The notes below the pieces were generated by a model, which had not been told where the DNA came from, searched no databases, and worked only from the letters and a program-made list of their open reading frames with translations. A DNA stretch of 64,000 bases from contig JAFAWQ010000035.1 of NCBI GenBank assembly GCA_019241645.1, forward strand, positions 1 to 64,000, read 5' to 3'. Below are positions 1 through 8,356 of the stretch, one piece after another. Origin of the DNA: Alphaproteobacteria bacterium. GTDB lineage: Bacteria; Pseudomonadota; Alphaproteobacteria; Micropepsales; Micropepsaceae. Made by a program: the position numbers and the translations under genes. Position 1 is the stretch's first letter. Every line of letters starts with the position of its first letter.

Positions 1-435
1 GCCACTGTTTATTTGAATGGCACGGGTTTGCAGCTTGGCGCGGTGGCCACCGGGGATATCGCAACCGGCAACAATGCCTACGCAAAGATCCAAGAGCAGA
101 ATGGCTCCGGCATGTTCGAATACGGCGCGCTGTATGTCGGCAACGACGGTGGCGGTTCGTTTTTCCAGCTGGATGAGCCGATCCCCAGCCCTGCCAAACT
201 GACGCTTTCGATGTGTGGCACAGTGGCGACCATGACGGTCAAGAGCTCAGCCGGAAAGCAGAAATACACCTATGACTACGGCACGACATTTCCGACGGGC
301 GGTGGCGCCGGCACTTTCGGTGCCATTGCCGTCGACGATTACAAGAGCACGCCGGGAGGATGCGCAACGGCCGTGGGCGGGAAGCCCATCAGGATGACGC
401 ATTCGACCGCCAGGGATCTTTTGTTGGCGAAGTGA
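1..435 (+). CDS. C-terminal part of an unrecognised, probably exported protein
   Basis: The reading frame is open from the first base of the window, so the start lies upstream; 144 residues are visible. The sequence is rich in Gly, Thr, Ser and alternating hydrophobic residues (for example YGALYVGNDGGG and LTLSMCGTVATMTV), which suggests a beta-sandwich, possibly lectin- or LamG-like, outside the cytoplasm. Two cysteines (in SMCGTV and GGCATA) could form a disulfide. I do not recognise the family. The gene is closed by a strong intrinsic terminator just downstream, so it ends its transcription unit. The function is unknown. Confidence 0.6.
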   Translation, partial: ATVYLNGTGLQLGAVATGDIATGNNAYAKIQEQNGSGMFEYGALYVGNDGGGSFFQLDEPIPSPAKLTLSMCGTVATMTVKSSAGKQKYTYDYGTTFPTGGGAGTFGAIAVDDYKSTPGGCATAVGGKPIRMTHSTARDLLLAK

Positions 436-471
436 TCTGTGACCGCCGCCCGAGCGCGGCATGATCTGAGT

Positions 472-510
472 GACACCCGCGGCGGCGCATGGGCCGCGGG
501 TGTCTTTTTT
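472..510 (+). terminator. Strong rho-independent terminator, lying directly before bolA
   Basis: A 12-bp perfect stem (472-483 with 493-504) encloses a 9-nt loop and is followed by six T residues (505-510). It ends the upstream gene. The bolA start codon lies only 12 bases after the T tract, so the same hairpin sits in the bolA leader and could attenuate bolA. Confidence 0.9.
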
Positions 511-522
511 CTGGAGCCGGTG

Positions 523-804
523 ATGGGCGCCGCCGACATTATTGCGCAGAAGCTTTCGACGGCGTTCACGCCGGCGGAGCTGTCGGTGGACGACGAAAGC
601 GCGCGGCATGCCGGCCATGCCGGAAGCAGGCCTGGCGGCGAAACCCATTTCAACGTGCGGATCGTCGCAAGCGCCTTCGAGGGCCTCTCACGTGTGGAGC
701 GCCAACGGCGCGTCTACGATGCGCTGGCGGAAGAGCTGAAAACGCACATCCATGCCCTTTCGGTCACCGCACTCACGCCAGCCGAAACCTGGAACGAGCG
801 TTGA
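523..804 (+). CDS. bolA: BolA family protein
   Basis: This 93-residue protein has the BolA signature: DES with a following HAGH (residues 24-32), GETHFNVRIVASAF (39-52) and THIHALSVTALTPAEW-like end (74-90). The invariant histidine that in BolA proteins serves as an Fe-S ligand with monothiol glutaredoxins is kept (His77). The usual R-H-R before the recognition helix reads R-Q-R here (Gln61). BolA proteins work in iron-sulfur trafficking and stress or morphology responses in the cytoplasm. I chose ATG 523 because a GGAG lies just before it and the upstream in-frame part encodes the terminator hairpin. It converges with the CorC gene, whose stop codon is adjacent. Confidence 0.9.
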   Translation: MGAADIIAQKLSTAFTPAELSVDDESARHAGHAGSRPGGETHFNVRIVASAFEGLSRVERQRRVYDALAEELKTHIHALSVTALTPAETWNER

Positions 805-2091
805 TCAGCCGGCTGACAGCGCGCCGGGCGCGGGCGGCGGCGTGATCTTCAGCGCGGTGATCTGGTTGCGCTGACGACGCAGAATTTCGAACTTGAAGCC
901 GTAGAACGCAAAGCGCTGGCGCGGTTCCGGAATCGTCCGTGCCTCATGAATGACCAGTCCGGCAATGGTGCTGGCTTCCTCGTCCGGCAGGTTCCAGTCG
1001 AGCTCGCGGTTGAGATCGCGGATCGGCGTCGTTCCGTCCACGATATAAGAACCATCCGCTTGCGGACGAACGCCGCGGCGCACGGTTCGTTCGTGTTCAT
1101 CCGGGATGTCACCGAAAATCTCGTCAAAAATATCGTTGCGGGTGATGAGGCCCTGCAGCGCTCCGTATTCGTCCACCACCAACGCGAAGTGCGAACGCTG
1201 CTCGCGGAACGCCGCCAGCTGTTCTTCAAGGGTGGTTGTATCCGGCACAAACCAGGCAGGAGTCATCAGGGAGAGAATGTCGAACCCTTCCAATGAACCA
1301 TGGCGACGAACGAACTCGCGCAGGACGTCTCGCGTATGGAGAATTCCAACGATGTTTTCTGGCGAGTCGCGCCAGACAGGAACCCGGGCGTGTCGTGCTT
1401 CAAGGAGATCCTCAAAGAGCTCCTGCGGCTCCTGGTTCGCATCGATGGCGAGCACGTTCTTGCGGTGGATCATCACGTCGGCCACTTTGAGTTCCCGCAG
1501 GTCGAGGACGCCGCTCAACATGTCTCGATGTTCACGTTCCACCGCACCCTCGCGATGGTGCACTTCGACCGTGCCGCGGATTTCTTCATGCGGTTCAACC
1601 ACCGGGTCCGATTCGGTCCGTCCGATGCCGACCAACCTGAGAAGCGCCCAGACAATGGCCTGAACCAGGCCGACTACCGGAGCGAGCAGGCCGACGGTCG
1701 GTCGCAGCAGCCAGGCGACGTTGAGGGCGAAGCGATCGGTGCGCGCGATGGCCAGCGTCTTCGGCAGCACCTCCGCGAACACCAGCACGATAATGGTCAC
1801 CAATATGGTGGTGATGACGACGGCGCGCTCGCCCAGGCGCGGTGCCAGGGCTTCCGTCGCCAGAGACGAGATGAGGATATTGAGGAACGTGTTGCCGAGC
1901 AGGATGGCACCGATCATGCGTTCCTTGTCGGCCACCAGCTTGTTGACCTCGCGAGCGGCCCGCGAGCCTTCGCGTTCCAGCTGGTGCATCCTCGCGCGGG
2001 ACACCGCGGTGAGCGCGGTCTCCGAGCCGGAGAAAAATCCGGAAATCGCGACCAGCAAGACGACGGTTAAACCGAGAAAAACGAGTGACAT
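805..2091 (-). CDS. CNNM/CorC-type CBS domain membrane protein (HlyC/CorC family)
   Basis: The 428-residue protein has an N-terminal CNNM transmembrane domain with the GFFSGSETALTAVSRAR motif (residues 18-34) and further hydrophobic segments to about residue 150. Two CBS domains follow (about 190-315, including the VADVMIHR and LVVDEYGALQGLITRNDIF regions), then a CorC_HlyC domain (about 335-420). Relatives are linked to Mg2+/Co2+ efflux or membrane ion homeostasis; the substrate here is not known. I use ATG 2091 because the upstream extension lacks hydrophobic or conserved sequence. It lies 58 bp downstream of aroB on the same strand and may be cotranscribed with aroK-aroB. Confidence 0.88.
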   Translation of the reverse strand: MSLVFLGLTVVLLVAISGFFSGSETALTAVSRARMHQLEREGSRAAREVNKLVADKERMIGAILLGNTFLNILISSLATEALAPRLGERAVVITTILVTIIVLVFAEVLPKTLAIARTDRFALNVAWLLRPTVGLLAPVVGLVQAIVWALLRLVGIGRTESDPVVEPHEEIRGTVEVHHREGAVEREHRDMLSGVLDLRELKVADVMIHRKNVLAIDANQEPQELFEDLLEARHARVPVWRDSPENIVGILHTRDVLREFVRRHGSLEGFDILSLMTPAWFVPDTTTLEEQLAAFREQRSHFALVVDEYGALQGLITRNDIFDEIFGDIPDEHERTVRRGVRPQADGSYIVDGTTPIRDLNRELDWNLPDEEASTIAGLVIHEARTIPEPRQRFAFYGFKFEILRRQRNQITALKITPPPAPGALSAG

Positions 2092-2149
2092 GGTATCCTC
2101 AAAGCGCCGGAAGGGCGCTGCACTATAGACCGGAAACGCGTTCGGCCGG

Positions 2150-3244
2150 CTATTCGGCCAAAACCGCCTTGACCGCGTCGAGCGGGACATCCGCGGAAAC
2201 AAAGGCGTTTCCCAGTCCGCGTGCCAGGACGAACTTCAGCTTGCCGGCGTCAGCTTTCTTGTCGCGCGCCATGAATTCGAGCAGGCGTTCCGGCGGGGGC
2301 CTTTCGCCGCCGAGATCGGTAAGACCCGCAGGCAATCCCGCCTGGCGGAGATGAGCGGCGACCCGCTCTGTTTCCAATCGCGAAACGTGGCCAAGGCGTT
2401 CGGAAAGCCGCAAGGCCAGCACCATGCCGATCGCGACGGCCTCGCCATGCAGCAGCGCGCCCGAATATCCGCTGGCCGCCTCCAGTGCATGGCCGAAGGT
2501 GTGGCCAAGATTGAGCAGGGCCCGTTCGCCGGATTCGCGCTCGTCGCGCGCGACGATTGCAGCCTTCATGCGGCAGCAATGCGCGATCATTTGTGCAAGG
2601 GCGGCGGCATCGCCGGCCAGAGCCGCGCCGCCGTTCGTTTCCAGCCAGTCAAAAAAAGTGACATCGCCGAGCACCGCATACTTCACCACCTCCGCATACC
2701 CGGAAAGCAATTCCCGCGGGGGCAGAGTGGACAGCACCGCTGTATCGGCAAGCACCAGCTTCGGTTGGTGGAAAAGACCGATGAGGTTCTTGCCTTCGCG
2801 CACATCGATGGCGGTCTTTCCGCCTACGGATGAATCGACCTGTGCCAGCAGCGTGGTGGGCATCTGAACGAAGTCGACGCCCCGTTTGAGGATGCCGGCA
2901 GCAAACCCCGCGAGGTCGCCGATCACACCACCGCCCAGCGCCAACACGACGCCGCCGCGCTCCACGCCAAGCCGCAACATCTCGCGGCAGAGGCTTTCGA
3001 GATTGGTGAAGCTTTTTGTCTCCTCGCCCGGCGGAAGGATTATCGGCCGTGAATCGATACCGGCGTCGCGTAGGGCCGCGACCAGCTTCTCCAGATGCAG
3101 GCGCGCGACGTTCTCGTCCGTCACCACTGGCGTCATGCCGCGGCACAGGGGCTTCAGCAGCGGGCCGGGGCGGTCAAGCAAGCCGCCGCCGATATGGATG
3201 TCATAGCCACGCTCGGCCAGCGCCACTCGAACGATTTCGCTCAT
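2150..3244 (-). CDS. aroB: 3-dehydroquinate synthase
   Basis: AroB converts DAHP to 3-dehydroquinate in the second step of the shikimate pathway, using NAD+ and a divalent metal. The 364-residue length is normal. Visible motifs are PPGEETKSF (71-79), the glycine-rich GGGVIGDLAGF (104-114), QVDSSVGGKTAI with Lys143, and the metal-site region NLGHTFGHALE followed by LLHGEAVAIGM. The start ATG overlaps the aroK stop (ATGA), showing translational coupling in an aroK-aroB unit, the usual alphaproteobacterial arrangement. Confidence 0.97.
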   Translation of the reverse strand: MSEIVRVALAERGYDIHIGGGLLDRPGPLLKPLCRGMTPVVTDENVARLHLEKLVAALRDAGIDSRPIILPPGEETKSFTNLESLCREMLRLGVERGGVVLALGGGVIGDLAGFAAGILKRGVDFVQMPTTLLAQVDSSVGGKTAIDVREGKNLIGLFHQPKLVLADTAVLSTLPPRELLSGYAEVVKYAVLGDVTFFDWLETNGGAALAGDAAALAQMIAHCCRMKAAIVARDERESGERALLNLGHTFGHALEAASGYSGALLHGEAVAIGMVLALRLSERLGHVSRLETERVAAHLRQAGLPAGLTDLGGERPPPERLLEFMARDKKADAGKLKFVLARGLGNAFVSADVPLDAVKAVLAE

Positions 3245-3771
3245 CCTAGCATGTCCCGTTCGCGTAGCGCGGCCATGATGCGGCTGACGCTGGCGCCATG
3301 CGGCCCGTCCTCGCCGGTGATGGTAAGATCGGCCTGCGCGTAAATGCCTTTGCGCTGCGTCAGAAGGTTGCTGACGATATCCCGCGCGTTGCCGTTGCGC
3401 AGCAAGGGCCGCGTATCGCGGCGCTCGACCCGCGCCACCAGCACGTCAAGCGGGACGTTGATCCACACGGAAAGCGCGCTCGCCTTTACCTGCTCGCGAA
3501 TATGGTCGTCGATGAAAGCCCCGCCGCCGGTCGCCAGCACATGCGGCGGGTCTGTCAGCAGGCGTGCGATCACCTTGCGCTCGCAATCGCGGAATGCCTC
3601 TTCGCCATAGCGCTCGAAAATCTGATTGATGGTGCAGCCGGCGGCTGCCTCGATCTCGGCATCGGCATCGCGGAACGGCGCTTCCAGTCTGCGCGCCAGC
3701 CGCCGCCCCAGCGAACTTTTGCCGGCGCCCATCATGCCGACCAGCGCGACCGTGCGTTTGAGCGAACCCAT
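3241..3771 (-). CDS. aroK: Shikimate kinase
   Basis: AroK phosphorylates shikimate with ATP. The 176-residue protein has the Walker A motif GMMGAGKS (residues 12-19), the shikimate-binding RDADAEIE segment, the GGGAF loop and a lid arginine region (RRDTRPLL). ATG 3771 was chosen over an in-frame TTG two codons upstream. Its last bases overlap aroB by four bases. Upstream lies a 0.4 kb stretch without a firm gene, which should hold its promoter. Confidence 0.95.
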   Translation of the reverse strand: MGSLKRTVALVGMMGAGKSSLGRRLARRLEAPFRDADAEIEAAAGCTINQIFERYGEEAFRDCERKVIARLLTDPPHVLATGGGAFIDDHIREQVKASALSVWINVPLDVLVARVERRDTRPLLRNGNARDIVSNLLTQRKGIYAQADLTITGEDGPHGASVSRIMAALRERDMLG

Positions 3772-4195
3772 GCGCAAATCGAATACAAGGCCGGGAGACG
3801 CCTGCCAATGCCTGCGATTATCGCCGGCCTGATCCGGATGTCTGCAGCGATTCGTCTAACAGGAACCCGGCCAACAAAAAGGGGAGTGCCCGCGAAAGGG
3901 GAATAGTTGCGTCGTTCCGAACGTCATCGAGCAAGCAGCACTGCGCCATCCTCGACCGTCCATGTCCTCCACACTCATCTTTCGCGTTCCTGACGGCTGG
4001 CATCCGGGCGAGGACAGCGCGATCTTCCTTGCCGACGATGGATTCCGGATCGAAGTTCCTGAAAAATCCTATCGAGAGAACGCCTTCCAGCCATCGTTCG
4101 ATGCGCTGCCGCTCCTCGCCGACGCACACCATCAGGCTGAATAACACGAAAGAGGGTGCTTGCGCCCGGCCCCTCCTTTCCGCCACATACCGCGC
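3772..4195. other. Spacer between aroK and the small membrane protein gene, no firm gene
   Basis: About 420 bases separate two divergent units. A 60-codon frame on the plus strand (3962-4144, starting MSSTLIFRVPDGW) and a competing frame on the minus strand (about 3818-4130) are both open. Neither has a clear ribosome binding site or a family I recognise, and they overlap each other, so at most one is real. The segment must contain the aroK promoter and the promoter for the xerD side. Confidence 0.4.
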
Positions 4196-4366
4196 ATGAA
4201 CAAATATGGCGGCGAAGGCGGCATGGGTTGGACGGCACGGATCGTTTTGGCGATCCTCGGCTTGGTGATTCTGGGAGCCCTGGGCGCCGGGATTTATGGA
4301 AGCACGCTCAAACCGCCGCACCACACCTACACGGTGGTCATCCCGAATTCGCGCTTTCCCGGCTGA
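4196..4366 (+). CDS. Small single-pass membrane protein
   Basis: This 56-residue protein starts at ATG 4196 and has a short Gly-rich N-terminus, one clear transmembrane helix (about residues 12-31, TARIVLAILGLVILGALGAG) and a short hydrophilic tail with paired prolines. It ends 11 bases before the xerD start on the same strand, so it is probably cotranscribed with xerD. The frame overlaps out of phase with a spurious 5' extension of xerD. I know of no function; the positive spacing, hydrophobic pattern and position support a real gene. Confidence 0.6.
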   Translation: MNKYGGEGGMGWTARIVLAILGLVILGALGAGIYGSTLKPPHHTYTVVIPNSRFPG

Positions 4367-4377
4367 GATCGTCAGCC

Positions 4378-5313
4378 GTGGCTGAGCGGGCGCTTCCGGC
4401 CGATGGCGCGGGGCTGATCGAGAATTTTCTCGACATGATGAGCAGCGAGCGCGGCGCCAGTGCCAACACGCTGGCGGCCTATCGGCGCGACCTACTGGAT
4501 TTCGGCGCAAGTCTCGCGCGCGCCGGTCGTACATTCCGCTCCGCGAACGCTGCGGATGTGAAACGGTACGTTGCGTCACTTTCCGGGATGGCGGTGGCGA
4601 CGCAGGCGCGGCGCCTTTCGGCGCTGCGCCAGCTCTTTACGTTTCTGTTCAGTGAAGGCATCCGCAAGGACGATCCGACCAGCACCATCGAGGCACCGCG
4701 TCGCGAGCGGCCGCTGCCGAAAGTGCTGTCGCGCTCCGACATCGAGACGCTCATTGCTGCCGCGCGCGAGGAAGACGATGCAGAGTCGCTTCGCCTGGTC
4801 TGCATTCTGGAGATACTCTACGCCTCGGGTTTGCGGGTTTCCGAACTGGTGAACTTGCCGCTCACAGCCGCGCGCGGCCGCAGTGGCTTCCTGCTGGTGA
4901 TGGGCAAGGGCCAGAAAGAGCGATTGGCGCCGCTCAACAAGTCCGCACGCGTTGCGATCAAAGCGTACTTGAAAGTGCGCGATAACTTCCTTCCGAAAGG
5001 CGTGAAGGAGAGCAAATACCTCTTTCCTTCGCGAAGCACGGAAGGGTATCTCACCCGCCGCCGCCTGCATCAGATGCTGAAGGCGCTGGCGCTGAAAGCG
5101 AACATCGATCCTGGCAAGCTATCGCCGCACGTACTGCGCCACGCCTTCGCCACGCATCTTGTCGAAGGCGGCGCCGACCTGCGCAGCGTCCAAACCTTGC
5201 TGGGCCATGCCGATATCGCGACCACGCAAATTTACACCCATGTGGCCAGCGACCGGCTGCGGGAGGTGATGCTGGCCGCGCATCCGCTGGCAAAGCCCAA
5301 ACGCCGCGCCTGA
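4378..5313 (+). CDS. xerD: Site-specific tyrosine recombinase XerD
   Basis: XerD resolves chromosome dimers at dif together with XerC, under FtsK control. The 311-residue protein has an N-terminal SAM-like core-binding domain (about 11-95) and the catalytic domain with all tyrosine recombinase residues visible: Arg153 (ASGLRVSEL), Lys177, His251 and Arg254 (HVLRHAFATHL), His277 (LLGHADI) and nucleophile Tyr286 (TTQIYTHV). The SPHVLRHAFATHL and ADIATTQIYTHV forms fit XerD better than XerC. I chose GTG 4378 because it gives the normal length and clears the small membrane protein gene just before it. It is followed by accA. Confidence 0.92.
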   Translation: MAERALPADGAGLIENFLDMMSSERGASANTLAAYRRDLLDFGASLARAGRTFRSANAADVKRYVASLSGMAVATQARRLSALRQLFTFLFSEGIRKDDPTSTIEAPRRERPLPKVLSRSDIETLIAAAREEDDAESLRLVCILEILYASGLRVSELVNLPLTAARGRSGFLLVMGKGQKERLAPLNKSARVAIKAYLKVRDNFLPKGVKESKYLFPSRSTEGYLTRRRLHQMLKALALKANIDPGKLSPHVLRHAFATHLVEGGADLRSVQTLLGHADIATTQIYTHVASDRLREVMLAAHPLAKPKRRA

Positions 5314-5387
5314 GCTCGGCCTCGCTCAATTGACAGAGAGAGACCGGATCGCCACCTTCAACCTGACCTGCCGCAACACGACAGACC

Positions 5388-6347
5388 ATGCACAATTATC
5401 TCGAATTTGAACGACCAATAGCCGATCTCGAAGGCAAGATCGTCGAACTGCGCCAGCTTGCGGCGCAGGATCCGTCGATGAAGATCGATGACGAAGTGCG
5501 GCGCTTGCAGGCCCGCGCCGATCAACTGTTGCGGGAAACTTTCTCCAGGCTCACGCCATGGCAAAAGGCGCTTGTGGCGCGGCATCCGGCGCGGCCGCAT
5601 TTCTCCGACTACGCGACCGCCCTGATCGAAGATTTTACGCCGCTCTCCGGCGACCGGCTGTTCGGAGAAGACGAGGCGATCATCACCGGGCTCGGACGGT
5701 TTCGCGGCGAGTCTGTCGCAGTTGTCGGGCAGGAGAAGGGCAGCGACACGCAAGGGCGCATCAAGCACAATTTCGGCATGGCCATGCCGGAGGGCTACCG
5801 CAAGGCGCAGCGGCTGTTCGACCTCGCCGACCGCTTTGACCTGCCGGTTATTTCATTCGTAGACACGCCGGGCGCCTATCCGGGCGTTGGTGCCGAGGAG
5901 CGTGGTCAGGCGGAAGCCATTGCCCGTTCCACGCAGGCCTGTCTCGCGCTGCGGGTCCCCTTCGTCTGCGTCATAACAGGGGAGGGGATGTCCGGGGGTG
6001 CGCTCGGGATCGCGGTGGCCAATCGCGTCTACATGCTGGAGCACTCGATCTATTCGGTCATCTCTCCGGAGGGGTGTGCCTCCATTCTTTGGCGCAGCGC
6101 CGACAAAACGCAGGACGCGGCAGCCGCGCTCAAGATCACCGCGCAGGACCTGTTGAACCTCAAAGTGATCGACGGGATCGTGCCGGAGCCCATGGGTGGC
6201 GCGCATCGCGATCGCCACGCCACGCTGAAGGCCGTTGGTGATACGATCGCAGGCGCGTTGGAAGAGATGCGCGGGCTGCCCCGGGACGCGCTCCGCCGCA
6301 AGCGCCGCGAAAAATACCTCGCGATAGGCCGTGATTTGCCTACTTAG
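5388..6347 (+). CDS. accA: Acetyl-CoA carboxylase carboxyltransferase subunit alpha
   Basis: AccA with AccD transfers the carboxyl group from biotin carrier protein to acetyl-CoA, the first step of fatty acid synthesis. The 319-residue length is typical. It starts with MHNYLEFERPIADLEGKI and shows the crotonase-like core VDTPGAYPGVGAEERGQAEAIA, GEGMSGGALGIAVANRVYMLE and SVISPEGCASILWR. It follows xerD by 74 bp on the same strand and converges on the mliC-like gene. Confidence 0.97.
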   Translation: MHNYLEFERPIADLEGKIVELRQLAAQDPSMKIDDEVRRLQARADQLLRETFSRLTPWQKALVARHPARPHFSDYATALIEDFTPLSGDRLFGEDEAIITGLGRFRGESVAVVGQEKGSDTQGRIKHNFGMAMPEGYRKAQRLFDLADRFDLPVISFVDTPGAYPGVGAEERGQAEAIARSTQACLALRVPFVCVITGEGMSGGALGIAVANRVYMLEHSIYSVISPEGCASILWRSADKTQDAAAALKITAQDLLNLKVIDGIVPEPMGGAHRDRHATLKAVGDTIAGALEEMRGLPRDALRRKRREKYLAIGRDLPT

Positions 6348-6371
6348 TTTTTACCGGACGACGCCGCGACA

Positions 6372-6674
6372 TCAGTGGCTCAACAATACCGCTTTGCAAT
6401 TCTGCAGCGCGACTCCCGTCGTCTCGAAGGTTGCGGTGGCCTGATGTTCCCAGATCGTGGTCGTGCCGTCGCTGTAGCGCGCGCCGGAACCGGACATGGC
6501 GATGGGCAGCCGGAAGGTCTTGCCCTGCGTGTAAACCGTGACGCTTTTTCCATCGGAAGCGTAGTCCGCCACGATCTCCAGATTCAGCGCACAACGGTAT
6601 AGGGCTGATGCCGCGCTCGCCGGCGCGGCCACGGCGGTGCCGATTGCGATAGCGAGCAGGAAAGCCTTTGTCAT
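6372..6674 (-). CDS. MliC-like C-type lysozyme inhibitor domain protein, exported
   Basis: The 100-residue protein has a signal peptide (about residues 1-22, ending ASAAS) and a small beta-barrel domain. The motif SGSGARYSDGTTTIWEHQA resembles the conserved SGARYs...lW region of MliC/PliC lysozyme inhibitors. A cysteine near the start of the mature protein (YRC) and one near the end (QNC) could pair. No lipobox cysteine is visible, so a periplasmic (PliC-like) form is likelier than a lipoprotein. It starts four bases after the yceI stop and is the last gene of the minus-strand run. The family call is by motif only. Confidence 0.7.
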   Translation of the reverse strand: MTKAFLLAIAIGTAVAAPASAASALYRCALNLEIVADYASDGKSVTVYTQGKTFRLPIAMSGSGARYSDGTTTIWEHQATATFETTGVALQNCKAVLLSH

Positions 6675-6678
6675 TGCG

Positions 6679-7347
6679 CTACTTCTGCGGAACTGGCGCC
6701 CTCTTCGCGATGGGACGATTGAACTCCGCCTCGATGGTGAAGTCCACGTCATCGCTGACGCCCATGGTGGTACCGGGCGCGGGAACGCCGAAACCCATAC
6801 CGAAGGCCGAACGCTTGAGCGTTCCATGCGCCGAGAAGCCGATGCGCGAGCCCTTGATGTCATAAGGGTTGGACGCGTAGCCGCCGTTGAAGGTCGCGTC
6901 CCAGCTGACCGGCATGCTGATGCCGTGCAGGCTGAGGTCGCCAGTGATACGCGCGCTGTTCGCGCCGGTTAGCTCGATCTTCGTGGAGCGGAAGGTCATC
7001 AGCGGGAATTTCGCGCTGTCAAACCACTGCGCGCCCTGAATATCGACGGCGAGCTTTGGATCGACGATTTCGATAGAGCGCGGATCGATGGTGGCGGTCA
7101 CGCTGGCCCGCTCGGGGTGCTTGGGATCAAGCGTGAGCGTGGCGTCGAACTTCCGGAACTGCGAGGTGAAGTGGGAGAAGCCGAGATGATTGACCCGGAA
7201 AATCAGGGTCGCATGGGACGGATCAAGTTTGTACTCGCCGGCAGGAATGTCGCCGGCGACAGCCTCAGTGGATTCGCACCAGACAGGCCCCGTTGGCGCA
7301 ACGACCGCCGCGGCCACAAGGAAGCCAACGGCAACGTCTCGGAACAT
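6679..7347 (-). CDS. YceI family periplasmic protein
   Basis: This 222-residue protein has a signal peptide (about 1-24) followed by a YceI lipocalin-like domain. Visible features are the YKLDPSHATLIFRVNHLGFSHF entry strand (split motif around residues 39-60), the VDIQGAQWFDSAKFPLMTFRST segment, and HGISMPVSWDATFN. YceI proteins bind isoprenoid or similar hydrophobic ligands in the periplasm; the ligand here is unknown. It lies 52 bp downstream of the VOC gene and four bases before the MliC-like gene, so both exported proteins may belong to the same transcript. Confidence 0.9.
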   Translation of the reverse strand: MFRDVAVGFLVAAAVVAPTGPVWCESTEAVAGDIPAGEYKLDPSHATLIFRVNHLGFSHFTSQFRKFDATLTLDPKHPERASVTATIDPRSIEIVDPKLAVDIQGAQWFDSAKFPLMTFRSTKIELTGANSARITGDLSLHGISMPVSWDATFNGGYASNPYDIKGSRIGFSAHGTLKRSAFGMGFGVPAPGTTMGVSDDVDFTIEAEFNRPIAKRAPVPQK

Positions 7348-7399
7348 GGTTTTATTCTCCCGGCGGGATGAGTGGCGGCCGCCTGCGATCAGGTCAAAA

Positions 7400-7819
7400 T
7401 CACATCGGCTTTTCGCAATTCAGCATCCAGGGCGTTCCGAAGCGATCGGTCAGCATGCCGAAGCGTTCGGCCCAGAACGTCTCGGCGATCGGCATGGACA
7501 CATTCCCACCCTCGGCAAGGGCCGCGAAAATGCGGTCTGCTTCTTCCGGCTGATCGACGCTGACATTCACGAAATGGCCTTGCGGCTTTTGGTACCGACC
7601 GCTCGGCGCATCCGATCCCATGATCATGGTGTCGCCCGCGGAGAATCGCGCGTGCATCACCATGTTCTTCTGCTCGTCCGTCATCGGCGGCATGCCCTGG
7701 CCCGGAGGCATGTCGCGAAAGGTCATGATCTGCAAATTCTTTCCGCCCAGAACTTTGGCGTAGAATTCGAAAGCCTCGCGGCAGTTGCCATCGAAATTGA
7801 GATAGGGGCTTATCTTCAT
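7400..7819 (-). CDS. VOC superfamily protein, PhnB-like
   Basis: The 139-residue protein starts MKISPYLNFDGNCREAFEFY, the standard opening of PhnB-like vicinal oxygen chelate proteins, and ends with ERFGMLTDRFGTPWMLNCE. Members have paired beta-alpha-beta-beta-beta modules and may be glyoxalase-like enzymes or resistance proteins; several have no known substrate. ATG 7819 has a GGAGAC a few bases upstream. It lies 20 bp downstream of a second VOC gene and 52 bp before yceI in a minus-strand run headed by arsR. Confidence 0.85.
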   Translation of the reverse strand: MKISPYLNFDGNCREAFEFYAKVLGGKNLQIMTFRDMPPGQGMPPMTDEQKNMVMHARFSAGDTMIMGSDAPSGRYQKPQGHFVNVSVDQPEEADRIFAALAEGGNVSMPIAETFWAERFGMLTDRFGTPWMLNCEKPM

Positions 7820-7839
7820 CTTGCGTCTCCTTAGTTTTG

Positions 7840-8334
7840 TCAGGCGCCGTCGTAGGCGCGGTGCAAATCTGCGAGTATGGGCTTGCGCATGTTCATCACC
7901 ACCTTCATTACCCGATCGCGCCGCTCCGGTTCGCTGCTGTTGATCATTCGTTCGAAATCGGCGGCGACGATCTGCCACGAGAGGCCGAACTTGTCCTTCA
8001 GCCAGCCGCAAACATTCGGTTGCCCCCCTTCTGAGAGCTTGTTCCAGTAGTGGTCGATTTCTGCCTGGTCCTTGCAATAGACCATCAGCGAGACGGCTTC
8101 GGTGAATTTGAACTGTGGCCCGCCATTCAGCGCGCCCAGCTTCTGTCCGTCCAGCGTGAAGGTCACGAACATGACAGAATCCGGAGCGCGCCCATGCGTT
8201 TCGATACCCTCCTTGCTGTAGTGCGAGATGGACTCGATTTTCGAATTCGGGAAAATCGAGCAGTAGAAGTTGGCGGCGTCTTCCGCCTCGCTGTCGAACC
8301 ACAAACACGGCGCGATCTTGTTGACGATGGCCAT
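7840..8334 (-). CDS. VOC superfamily protein (3-demethylubiquinone methyltransferase-like, PhnB type)
   Basis: This 164-residue protein opens MAIVNKIAPCLWFDSEAEDA and contains FYCSIFPNSKIESISHYSKEG, LDGQKLGALNGGPQFKFTEAVS and DKFGLSWQIVA, the pattern of the family annotated as 3-dmu-9_3-mt. Despite the family label, these are VOC-fold proteins without methyltransferase motifs. ATG 8334 has a GGAG about eight bases upstream. It is 22 bp downstream of the GST gene and 20 bp upstream of another VOC gene, a tandem pair of related but clearly diverged proteins. Confidence 0.87.
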   Translation of the reverse strand: MAIVNKIAPCLWFDSEAEDAANFYCSIFPNSKIESISHYSKEGIETHGRAPDSVMFVTFTLDGQKLGALNGGPQFKFTEAVSLMVYCKDQAEIDHYWNKLSEGGQPNVCGWLKDKFGLSWQIVAADFERMINSSEPERRDRVMKVVMNMRKPILADLHRAYDGA

Positions 8335-8356
8335 GGGCACTCCTTCTTTGTTTTGA

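Noticed and set aside
4156-4377. N-terminal extension of the xerD frame
   Set aside because: It overlaps the small membrane protein gene out of frame and would make XerD 74 residues too long.
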